Source: Dehalococcoidia bacterium UBA2160
GTDB taxonomy: Bacteria > Chloroflexota > Dehalococcoidia > Lucifugimonadales > UBA1123
Reading direction: 5' to 3'
Length of the DNA: 12,500 nt
Assembly (NCBI GenBank): GCA_002328865.1
Contig: DCWO01000005.1
Span: 1-12,500 of the forward strand
Each line of letters begins with the position of its first letter. Position 1 is the first letter of the stretch. This document shows, one piece after another, positions 6,409 to 12,500 of the stretch. The notes beneath the pieces are model-generated. The model was given only the letters and a program-made list of their open reading frames with translations. It did no database searches and was not told the DNA's origin. The translations under genes and the position numbers were made by a program.

Positions 6409-7287
6409 CTACTCGTCTTTCGCGTCGAGTCCGGTTGGGGACTGCAAGAACTGGAACAGGTCGCTGTCCGCGGGGAGAACGACGGTGGTCTTGTTCTCGA
6501 AGATCTTTTGGTAGGCTTCCAGGCTTCGCTGGAACATGTAGAAATCTTCGTCCTGCTCAACCGCATCGGCGAATATCTTCACGGCTTCGGCTTCACCTTC
6601 ACCGCGCGTGATGCTGGCCTGTTTCTCCGCGTCTGCACGGATGATCGTGGCGTCTTTGTCGACGGTAGCCCGGACAGTGGCGTCGATTTCCGCCCCTTCG
6701 GCCCGTTCCTTGTCGGCTTTTCTTTGGCGCTCGGCCTGCATTCTGGCATAGACGCTGTCGGCGATTTCATTTGGGAAGTCCGCGCGTTTGATACGGACAT
6801 CGACCAATTCGATCCCAAACAACAGCAGTTCGGGTTTAACGCTCTCAAGAACCTTGCCCATGATTGACTCGCGGCTCGTGGTGATAATCTCGGCCTGGTT
6901 GTCGAAGCCGATCTCACGCCTGAGCTCGGATGAGATGATGTCGACGGACCTCGACGCTGCCTGGACCTCCGTCCTGTTGGTCTCACGGAACAGCTTCGGA
7001 TCGGTGATCCTGCCTCGGGCGTACACGTCAATGATGAGTCGTTTCTTGTCCAGGGTCAGAAGCGAATCCGGAGGCGCGTCGAAGATGAGCAGTCGCCTGT
7101 CGAAGTAGGTCACATTGTCGACGAACGGAGTTTTGACGTGGAGTCCGGGTTTCGTGACGGATGATTTCACCTGCCCGAACCTGGTGACGATGGCCAGTTG
7201 TGTCTCGTCAACCACGAAAAATGCCTGCGGGCCGATGATTCCAGCGGCGACGCTGCCCAGTATGAGTATGATTGCTAGGTATTTCAT
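6409..7287 (-). CDS. hflC: HflC, SPFH-domain membrane protein
   Basis: HflC pairs with HflK in a large membrane cage that surrounds and modulates the AAA+ protease FtsH. The 292-residue product has one N-terminal membrane segment (about 2-26), then the SPFH/band-7 domain with ETQLAIVTRFGQV (28-40), KPGLHVKTPFVDNV (46-59) and YFDRRLL, and a long charged helix (about 185-235, MQAERQRKADKERAEG) that forms the cage wall. E. coli HflC is somewhat longer. The ATG lies 10 bp after the hflK stop with a poor Shine-Dalgarno, so coupling to hflK translation is likely. It is the last gene of the minus-strand group; the gap beyond holds a hairpin and a REP-like unit. Confidence 0.95.
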   Translation of the reverse strand: MKYLAIILILGSVAAGIIGPQAFFVVDETQLAIVTRFGQVKSSVTKPGLHVKTPFVDNVTYFDRRLLIFDAPPDSLLTLDKKRLIIDVYARGRITDPKLFRETNRTEVQAASRSVDIISSELRREIGFDNQAEIITTSRESIMGKVLESVKPELLLFGIELVDVRIKRADFPNEIADSVYARMQAERQRKADKERAEGAEIDATVRATVDKDATIIRADAEKQASITRGEGEAEAVKIFADAVEQDEDFYMFQRSLEAYQKIFENKTTVVLPADSDLFQFLQSPTGLDAKDE

Positions 7288-7297
7288 ATTGTGATTT

Positions 7298-8353
7298 CTA
7301 TTGCTGGTTAACGCCGAATTCCACCGGCGACGTCGATTCTTCGGTTAGAGGCAGGAACTGGAGGAGCCCGCCTCCGGATTCCTCGGACACGATGAATTTG
7401 GTGATGCCCGGGAGCATCTCCTCCATGGCTTCCAGGTACAGGCGTTGGCGAGTCACATCTTTGGCTTTTTCGTATTCAGCGAGTATCGACAGGAAGCGTG
7501 CGGCCTGCCCTTCGGCAATAGCGACCTTTTCTTGTTTGAAGGCTTCCGCAGCCTGGACCAGCCTCGCCGCCTCGCCTCTTGCTCTAGGCAGAATGTCTTC
7601 TTTGTAAGCGTCTGCCAGGTTGATGATTCGGGCTTTGTCTTCTTTCGCCCTGACCACATCGTCGAAGGCGTCTTTGACCTGTTCAGGAGCGAAGACGTTG
7701 AGCAGTTGAACCACTCGAATATTGATCCCGGTATTGTAATCGTCCAACAAGCCTTGCAGCAGATCTTTGGTGTCGGCCTGTATGGCCTCTTTTTGATCTG
7801 TCAGGACATCGTCGATGGGCCGGCTGCCGATGACCTGTCGAAGAGCGGTTTCGGTGGCATCGACTATCGTCGCGCCAGCCGGGTCGACTGCTCGGTAAAG
7901 AAATTTCTCGACGTCCTTGATGTCGTATTGGACGAGAAGCTGAACATCGACGATGTTGGGGGCTTCGCCGGGTTGACCTTGCTCGTCCGGGTCGCCAGTG
8001 ATCATCAACGACTCGTCCAGCACCGGGGTGCCGCCGCGTACGCCGATCTCCAGTTTCCTGACCTGGTCGACGCTGACTATATCCCGAGCGCCGATGGGCG
8101 TGGGCCAGTACCAATGCAGGCCGGGCCCCTTTATGTCGGCGAATTTCCCCGTCAGGCGGAGGGCTGCCTGTTCGCCCGGCTGAACGGTGTAGAATCCGGA
8201 GCCGAGCCAGATCGCCAGCGCGGCAACGAACGCCGCGTTCACGACCCACCAACCGGCGCCGCCGCCGCCGCCCAACTTGAAGCGGCCCAGGGCTTTCCGG
8301 ATTCGTTCGATAATCTGTTCTATCTTTACTTCTGGCTCTTCAGGCCTGTACAT
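7298..8353 (-). CDS. hflK: HflK, SPFH-domain membrane protein
   Basis: HflK is the partner of HflC in the FtsH-regulating membrane complex. The 351-residue product has a cytoplasmic N-terminus with a Gly-rich run (28-34), one membrane segment (about 35-56), the SPFH domain starting at VQPGEQAALRL (57-67) with GPGLHWYWPTPIG (76-88), and a long C-terminal helix (about 230-310). The ATG at 8351-8353 has AAAGGA six bases upstream and starts the conserved MYRPEEPEVKIEQ stretch; the open frame to 8449 encodes nothing family-like. A possible promoter lies at 8386-8415. The gene is preceded on the same strand by a putative metalloprotease and followed directly by hflC. No ftsH is present in the window. 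Confidence 0.94.
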   Translation of the reverse strand: MYRPEEPEVKIEQIIERIRKALGRFKLGGGGGAGWWVVNAAFVAALAIWLGSGFYTVQPGEQAALRLTGKFADIKGPGLHWYWPTPIGARDIVSVDQVRKLEIGVRGGTPVLDESLMITGDPDEQGQPGEAPNIVDVQLLVQYDIKDVEKFLYRAVDPAGATIVDATETALRQVIGSRPIDDVLTDQKEAIQADTKDLLQGLLDDYNTGINIRVVQLLNVFAPEQVKDAFDDVVRAKEDKARIINLADAYKEDILPRARGEAARLVQAAEAFKQEKVAIAEGQAARFLSILAEYEKAKDVTRQRLYLEAMEEMLPGITKFIVSEESGGGLLQFLPLTEESTSPVEFGVNQQ

Positions 8354-8385
8354 CCATTTTCCTTTGGTCTTGCGTGCCGCCGATA

Positions 8386-8415
8386 ATGTTAACACATCGA
8401 CCGTGGCGAGGTCAG
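8386..8415 (-). promoter_or_regulatory. Possible sigma70-type promoter of hflKC
   Basis: On the minus strand CTGACC (8410-8415) and TAACAT (8386-8391) are separated by 18 bp, each matching the consensus at four of six positions. Transcription would start some 25 nt before the hflK ATG. The match is modest. Confidence 0.3.
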
Positions 8416-8592
8416 GGAATCCATCCGCCAGGGTTCGGTTGTTGGTCATTTGTTGCGACGAAATCCGGTCGTCCTAGAAGCTCGAAAACGCCGCCGCGCG
8501 GTTCGGCTCGCAGGCTCTCCCCTGTCCTCATGCCGCCAATACGCCGTCGGTTCAGTAACAGTTACGCCCGATGCGGGTCGGATGGATTCCAT

Positions 8593-9873
8593 CTAGCGAT
8601 CGCCGTCTTCATCGAGCATCGACAGAAACTCTCCGTAGCTGGAAACGCCTCTGATGCGTTCGACGAACTCCCCCACGCCGGCCATCCCTTCGCGAAACTG
8701 GCGTAGCTGGCCGCCGATGGGGCTAGCCGATCCCGGACTCTCGGCATAAGTGCCGTTGAACGCGAAATACGCCTGGTTGATCTTGCGAATGGGATGACCG
8801 TTTGCGACGAACCGCAGGCGCTGCTGCTCCATGTACTCCTCCGCATCGACGATTCTGCCTTGCGTCAACAGCAGATCCGTTCGGCGGCGAGTCTCCCGCA
8901 TCTCGGTGTCGAAATCGAACTCGTTCCCAGGCTGCCGAGGCGGCTCTGCAGGCGAGGCCCTGACGGGGGCGGTGGTCTGCTTGTCGTCACTCAACGCGCC
9001 TCCCAGGAATCGGTAGGCCAGCTCGCCGAGCTCGCGTCCCGCCAGATCGGCCGCGGTTTCGTTGAGCACCTGCATCTCCGGGCTTTTGAACATGTTCTGG
9101 CCCAGCGGCCCGAAGAAGAAGTAGTGGTGGAGCCACTCGTGGGTGGCGGTTCTCAGCGTGCCACGCAGACTGCCGCCGTCATACAGCGACGCCGGATAGG
9201 TGGCAACGCCTCCGATGTCGAGCACAATCGCAGCCAGATCTTCGGACTCGAGCAGTCGCGATTCCATCGCCTCCCTGTCACCGACGTCCACATGAGGATC
9301 GACCAACACTTCGAGAGATCGCTCGATCCGGTCACGAGGCGACGTCACCAAGACTTTAGGCGGCTCGGTCAGGCGGATGTCCACTGGCGGAAAGATGAAC
9401 TCACCGACGACTCCGAGTCCCGCGGCTCGCGCGACCTCGCTGATTCCGGACTCGATGGCTTCCTCGACATCCGCCCTCAATTTGCGCTTTCTCGCCCGGA
9501 CTTCTTTCAGTTCGTTTTCCGAGTCAGCCAGACCGGCTTCGCCGGCGCCGCTGGCGTTGGCTGCTATCCGGTCTATGTTGGATTTGAACCTGCTCGCGTC
9601 GACGCTGAGAGCGAAGTACTCCTCGACTCTCGCCAACCTGTCCTCGGACGAAATCCCGGCGCCAGGGATCGCTCTGACGACACGGTGAGTCCACTTCGAG
9701 AGAAAGTTCTGAAGATGCCAAGTGATGATGTCATAGCTGTAAGGAGCGGCGACTTCTTGCACCGCATCCAGCCGCATCGCGTCGCCTCTCGTGCCGATCA
9801 GCACCAGCAAGCAGACGCCGGCCAACGTGAACTTAAACGCGCGCAGGGATCGCGATCTTAGCTCTTTCAGCAT
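8593..9873 (-). CDS. Putative membrane-anchored zinc metalloprotease (gluzincin-like), unassigned family
   Basis: I do not recognise a named family. The 426-residue product starts with basic residues and one hydrophobic segment (about 13-28), so it is probably membrane-anchored or secreted with most of the chain outside. A charged, likely coiled-coil helix follows (about 115-145), then the segment PPKVLVTSPRDRIERS (171-186). The sequence HEWLH (245-249) gives an HExxH zinc motif, and NETAAD (271-276), 22 residues on, supplies the Glu and Asp expected of gluzincin proteases (zinc ligands H245, H249, E272; catalytic E246). A Pro-rich linker (about 300-318) and a helical C-terminus complete it. 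The ATG at 9873 is forced by an in-frame stop just upstream, with weak Shine-Dalgarno. hflK lies 239 bp downstream on the same strand, hinting at a role in membrane proteostasis. Confidence 0.75.
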   Translation of the reverse strand: MLKELRSRSLRAFKFTLAGVCLLVLIGTRGDAMRLDAVQEVAAPYSYDIITWHLQNFLSKWTHRVVRAIPGAGISSEDRLARVEEYFALSVDASRFKSNIDRIAANASGAGEAGLADSENELKEVRARKRKLRADVEEAIESGISEVARAAGLGVVGEFIFPPVDIRLTEPPKVLVTSPRDRIERSLEVLVDPHVDVGDREAMESRLLESEDLAAIVLDIGGVATYPASLYDGGSLRGTLRTATHEWLHHYFFFGPLGQNMFKSPEMQVLNETAADLAGRELGELAYRFLGGALSDDKQTTAPVRASPAEPPRQPGNEFDFDTEMRETRRRTDLLLTQGRIVDAEEYMEQQRLRFVANGHPIRKINQAYFAFNGTYAESPGSASPIGGQLRQFREGMAGVGEFVERIRGVSSYGEFLSMLDEDGDR

Positions 9874-10042
9874 CTGTTTTGATTCACACCTGTTTGGGTT
9901 GATGAAAAATACAACGTTGTCTCTTGATGCGGGGTTTGCGAGCCGAAGCGGGCAGGCGTCGGTGTTGCGTTGTCGAGCGCGGCCAACTCAGCGGAGGTCA
10001 GCCAGCCCGCTCAGCCCGACGGCGCCATTTCAAACGCAAACG

Positions 10043-10071
10043 TTGACACCCTTGCGACCCGTTGTTAGCAT
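10043..10071 (+). promoter_or_regulatory. Sigma70-type promoter of the methyltransferase-oxidoreductase pair
   Basis: A perfect -35 TTGACA (10043-10048), a 17-bp spacer and a -10 TAGCAT (10066-10071, four of six) form the best promoter match in the window. Transcription would begin near 10078, about 370 nt before the methyltransferase ATG. Confidence 0.6.
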
Positions 10072-10087
10072 GGCGGCAATTGCCACC
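10072..10087. promoter_or_regulatory. Operator-like palindrome at the transcription start
   Basis: GGCGGCAATTGCCACC is a 16-bp near-perfect inverted repeat (one mismatched pair; central 10 bp GGCAATTGCC perfect) that begins directly after the -10 and covers the predicted start point. A repressor bound here would block initiation. Protein and function are inferred from position only. Confidence 0.4.
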
Positions 10088-10434
10088 GAACGAAAAGCAC
10101 GGCACGTCCGGAGACTCTTTGAAGCTGCCGACCGGCGTTCGTGCATACAAAGGAACGGCATCCACAGAACCGGCCCGGTGAACAGTCCGGCTGCGACTCT
10201 GGGAAGCTCTGACCGCGGTGACCCGCGCCCGGCATGCACCGGCGCCGTCAATTGTACACACGGTCCACTCGAAATGTGTCGTGGCGTTGTTGTGTGAACG
10301 GCTTGATTCTGCATTCCAGTCGCACACGCTGTCGAATCAATCGTAGCTTTTCTTCACGCCGAGCATTTCGCCAGGCCGCGCATCGTTCAAGCAAGCGGCT
10401 CGGCGGCGTTGAGGAAGGTGGTGAAATCGAAGTT

Positions 10435-10441
10435 GAGGGGG
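10435..10441 (+). promoter_or_regulatory. Ribosome binding site of the methyltransferase
   Basis: GAGGGGG ends six bases before the ATG at 10448 and decides between this start and the upstream in-frame TTG, which has no comparable signal. Confidence 0.65.
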
Positions 10442-10447
10442 CCCATA

Positions 10448-11239
10448 ATGGTTGGCGCCAATAATGCCATGCACGACCACTTCTCTCGAGTGGCGTCAAC
10501 GTACCGAGAGATACGAACCACGGACATCGAGCCTGTCAGTCTCATCAGCGGCGCGCTCAGCGGTTTCGATGACATCAAGATCGCTGACATTGGCTGCGGG
10601 GGCGGACGATACGACCTGCTACTCTTCCAGCAGATCGACGGCCTCCACTTGACCTGTGTGGAAGCGAATCAGTCCATGTTGGAACAGGCGGTGCAGTATT
10701 TGACCAACAACGACGTGACGAATTTCGACGCCGTTCACGCCACCGCCGAGACGCTTCCGTTGGAAGATCATTCGTTGCACGGCCTGACCACGTTCAACGC
10801 AATACATCATTTTGACTTTCCGCGGTTCATTGAACGAGCACTGAGGGCGATCGACCCGGAGTTGGGCAAGATGTTCATCTACACAAGGACGCCCAGTCAG
10901 AACTCGGGCAGCATATGGGGCCAGCTCTTCCCGTCTTTTGCGGAGAGAGAAACTCGGCTGTACGAACTGGATGAGATGGAGGAGATGATCGATTCCGTCG
11001 ACCAGGTCCGGCTGGAGACCACCATTTCGTTCAAATACGAACGTCGGGCCACCCTCGAAGAACTGATCGACAGAGTAAGAGCCAGGCACTACTCGACTTT
11101 TTCGCTCTATGACGACTCCGATCTGGAAGAAGCCACTGACATCTTCCAGCGAAACGTTGCATTCACATTCGACGACCCGTCCGACATCGCGTGGTCGGAC
11201 GAGAACATGCTTCTGGTGCTCAGCCCAGGTCCTTATTGA
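10448..11239 (+). CDS. Class I SAM-dependent methyltransferase
   Basis: The 263-residue product has the Rossmann-like methyltransferase core: motif I ADIGCGGGRYDLLL (46-59) binding SAM, acidic E72 at the end of strand 2 for the ribose, and the post-II/motif IV region ATAETLPLEDHSLHGLTTFNAIHHF (98-122) as in the UbiE/Methyltransf_11 group. The C-terminal half (about 150-263) does not suggest a substrate; it is acidic and rich in aromatic residues. The ATG at 10448 has GAGGGGG six bases upstream and is preferred to a TTG at 10409. The oxidoreductase gene begins 46 bp downstream on the same strand, so the two likely act in one pathway, possibly small-molecule or sugar modification. Substrate is unknown. 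Confidence 0.87.
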   Translation: MVGANNAMHDHFSRVASTYREIRTTDIEPVSLISGALSGFDDIKIADIGCGGGRYDLLLFQQIDGLHLTCVEANQSMLEQAVQYLTNNDVTNFDAVHATAETLPLEDHSLHGLTTFNAIHHFDFPRFIERALRAIDPELGKMFIYTRTPSQNSGSIWGQLFPSFAERETRLYELDEMEEMIDSVDQVRLETTISFKYERRATLEELIDRVRARHYSTFSLYDDSDLEEATDIFQRNVAFTFDDPSDIAWSDENMLLVLSPGPY

Positions 11240-11285
11240 CGCCGGCAGTGGGCGTGTGGAATCGGTTCGGCTCAAAGGTGGATGC

Positions 11286-12350
11286 ATGGACAGAGTAAGG
11301 CTCGCCATCGTCGGGTGTGGCACGATCAGCCAGCTAAACGGCCCGGGATATGTGTCTCATCCAAAGTGTGATGTGGTCGCCCTCTGCGACCCTATCCGCG
11401 ACCGGGCAGTTCGCCGAGCGCGGGAGTGGGCCATCTCGCCAGCGATATACACCGATCTTGCCGACGTGCTCGCGGATGACACGATCGACGCTGTCGAGTT
11501 GCTGACGCCGACTTACCTCCATGCCGAGCAAGCCATCGCTTCGTTGGAAGCCGGTAAGCACGTCTCTTGCCAGAAACCCATCTCCGTGACGGTCGCCGAG
11601 GCCGACGCCGTCATCCGCGCCGCGGAAAGCTCAAGCAAGACCTTCCGGGTTACCGAGAACTTCCTCTACTACCCGCCCATCGTCAAAGCACGAGAGCTCA
11701 TCGCATCAGGAGCAATCGGCGACCCTTCACTGGTGAGGGTCCGCACTGTTTGGGCGGGTCAACACTCCAATCCCGGATTCACAATCGAGCCCGACGCCCT
11801 CGACTGGAGACAGGACCCTCAATTGAATGCCGGAGGGCTGTTGTGGGACGACGGTTGGCACAAAGTAGCCACAGCCATGTGGTGGATCGGTGACGTGGAG
11901 AGCGTCTCGGCGCTGATCTCTCGCACCGACGACTACATGGTCGAGGCGCCGAGCATCGCGATGTGGAAGTACGCAGATCGGGACTGCACGGCCGTCTTCG
12001 AGTTCGCCAGCGCGCCCGAGATGCCGATCCGCAGCAAGTACTACCCGTCCGATGAGTTCTTCGAGATCGTCGGCAGGGAGGGTGTCCTGTGGGTAACGCG
12101 CTGCACTGGCGAGATGTTGGACATGCCCGCGGTGGTCCTTCATCGTGGCGACAGCTCCACGTCATACCAACTCCCAGCAGATTGGTCCGTGAGTTTCGAT
12201 GGAGCGGCCAACGACTTCGTAGATTCGTTGCTGGCCGGCCGTCAACCAGACATGGACGCTCGGTTCGGCAAGCGAGTTCTTCAAGCGACGTTGGCAATGT
12301 ACGCCGCGTCTGAAGCTCGCGAGTGGGTGTCTCCGAACTCGATGACATGA
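11286..12350 (+). CDS. Gfo/Idh/MocA-family NAD(P)-dependent oxidoreductase
   Basis: A 354-residue cytosolic dehydrogenase of the Gfo/Idh/MocA type, which oxidises or reduces sugars, inositols and related compounds. The N-terminal Rossmann fold starts RLAIVGCGTIS (5-15), with ALCDP (32-36) closing strand 2 and LLTPTYLHAEQAIASLEAGKHV (72-93) following. The family's EKP motif is QKP here (96-98), keeping the key Lys97. The C-terminal domain has DDGWH (188-192), supplying the catalytic-region His192, but the Asp usually found three residues later is Ala195. The ATG at 11286 has AAAGGTGG just upstream and begins the conserved fold; the longer frame overlaps the methyltransferase. It is 46 bp downstream of that gene. 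Its substrate cannot be read from the sequence. Confidence 0.92.
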   Translation: MDRVRLAIVGCGTISQLNGPGYVSHPKCDVVALCDPIRDRAVRRAREWAISPAIYTDLADVLADDTIDAVELLTPTYLHAEQAIASLEAGKHVSCQKPISVTVAEADAVIRAAESSSKTFRVTENFLYYPPIVKARELIASGAIGDPSLVRVRTVWAGQHSNPGFTIEPDALDWRQDPQLNAGGLLWDDGWHKVATAMWWIGDVESVSALISRTDDYMVEAPSIAMWKYADRDCTAVFEFASAPEMPIRSKYYPSDEFFEIVGREGVLWVTRCTGEMLDMPAVVLHRGDSSTSYQLPADWSVSFDGAANDFVDSLLAGRQPDMDARFGKRVLQATLAMYAASEAREWVSPNSMT

Positions 12351-12500
12351 CGCGATTGGCCTAAACTCCCATGCGGACTGGTCGCATCTCCAACGACTGG
12401 TCTCTTTCCTCCGTCTCAGCTATCCTAAAGCAGTTCGAACACGGCCTGACGCCAACCTAATGTCGTCTGCAATTGGCCAGCCGAGGCAGGCACGCCAGCG
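12351..12500. other. 3' intergenic stretch, no gene seen
   Basis: No convincing coding frame, RNA gene or T-rich terminator appears after the oxidoreductase. A 5-bp hairpin ATGCG/CGCAT (12371-12387) and two direct copies of GACTGGTC (12376-12383 and 12395-12402) are present; the same octamer occurs in the recO-tRNA gap. A gene on the far side may begin or end beyond the window. Confidence 0.4.

Larger units (their letters stand above)
9874..10447. other. Divergent intergenic region with promoter and long leader
   Basis: This 574-bp stretch separates the minus-strand metalloprotease from the plus-strand methyltransferase. Frames within it on both strands lack family-like sequence or good start signals. 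It holds a perfect palindrome ACAACGTTGT (9911-9920) upstream of the protease gene, a consensus-like plus-strand promoter (10043-10071), a palindrome over its start point (10072-10087), and about 370 nt of untranslated leader with several short stems, including CCGG/CCGG at 10175-10190. I recognise no known riboswitch or structural RNA in it. Confidence 0.6.

Noticed and set aside
8354..8449. Longer HflK starting at 8449
   Set aside because: The extra 32 residues are unlike HflK, the ATG at 8353 has a good ribosome binding site, and the possible promoter lies between the two.
8555..8593. Small inverted repeats GTAAC-A-GTTAC (8555-8565) and GATGGA-T-TCCATC (8581-8593) after the metalloprotease
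   Set aside because: Five- and six-base arms are common by chance, no T-run follows, and the second overlaps the stop codon.
10161..10222. Resemblance to a cobalamin riboswitch core (GGTGAACAGTCC at 10177-10188 followed by GCGAC and CCCGC)
   Set aside because: The GGGAA part, the spacing and the ACTGT and downstream conserved blocks are missing; the GGTG/TCC likeness is explained by a plain CCGG/CCGG hairpin.
9998..10327. Minus-strand open frames in the divergent intergenic region
   Set aside because: Composition is Arg/Ser/Pro-rich as in random high-GC frames, starts lack Shine-Dalgarno signals and two frames overlap each other.
1..12500. CRISPR arrays, insertion sequences, toxin-antitoxin pairs or defence genes
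   Set aside because: No regularly spaced repeats, transposase motifs or defence domains were seen; the only mobile-element sign is the integrase-like tail at the left edge.

Overview
The window looks like chromosomal backbone of a GC-rich, double-membrane-independent free-living bacterium, most likely a Chloroflexota relative of the SAR202/Dehalococcoidia type. This rests on the ybeY-dnaX-ybaB-recR-recO order, an enolase-superfamily dehydratase-like gene, a Gfo/Idh/MocA oxidoreductase next to a methyltransferase, and the general look of the proteins. It is an inference from memory and gene content; no marker gene in the window settles the phylum.

Left edge (1-208): the last 18 codons of a protein that reads like the C-terminus of a tyrosine recombinase stop at 57, facing the 3' end of a minus-strand tRNA-Arg(CCU). 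Between them lie a 9-bp direct repeat with an 11-bp period and a rho-independent terminator. This is the architecture of an integrated element joined to a tRNA gene, so the edge of a genomic island probably lies here, with the island extending out of the window to the left.

Replication and repair block (420-4392, minus strand): ybeY, dnaX, ybaB, recR and recO run in one direction with short gaps or overlaps, behind a perfect TATAAT element just upstream of ybeY. It joins rRNA maturation, the clamp loader, a nucleoid-associated protein and the RecOR loading proteins, and leads toward the tRNA gene. No clear terminator separates recO from the tRNA.

Plus-strand pair (4529-6283): a PEBP-family lipoprotein followed after 24 bp by an enolase-superfamily (mandelate racemase/galactonate dehydratase-like) enzyme. 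A hairpin and a REP-like repeat fill the gap to the convergent hflC.

Minus-strand membrane block (6409-9873): a membrane-anchored putative gluzincin metalloprotease of no family I can name, then hflK and hflC. FtsH, the usual HflKC partner, is absent from the window.

Right part (9874-12500): a 574-bp divergent intergenic region holds a strong-looking sigma70-type promoter with a palindrome over its predicted start point and a leader of about 370 nt. It is followed by a class I SAM-dependent methyltransferase and a Gfo/Idh/MocA-family oxidoreductase that probably form an operon. The last 150 bp hold no gene I can recognise. The most useful leads are the island junction at tRNA-Arg, the unassigned metalloprotease beside hflKC, the long leader with its operator-like palindrome, and active-site or metal-site departures in DnaX, the enolase-family enzyme and the oxidoreductase.
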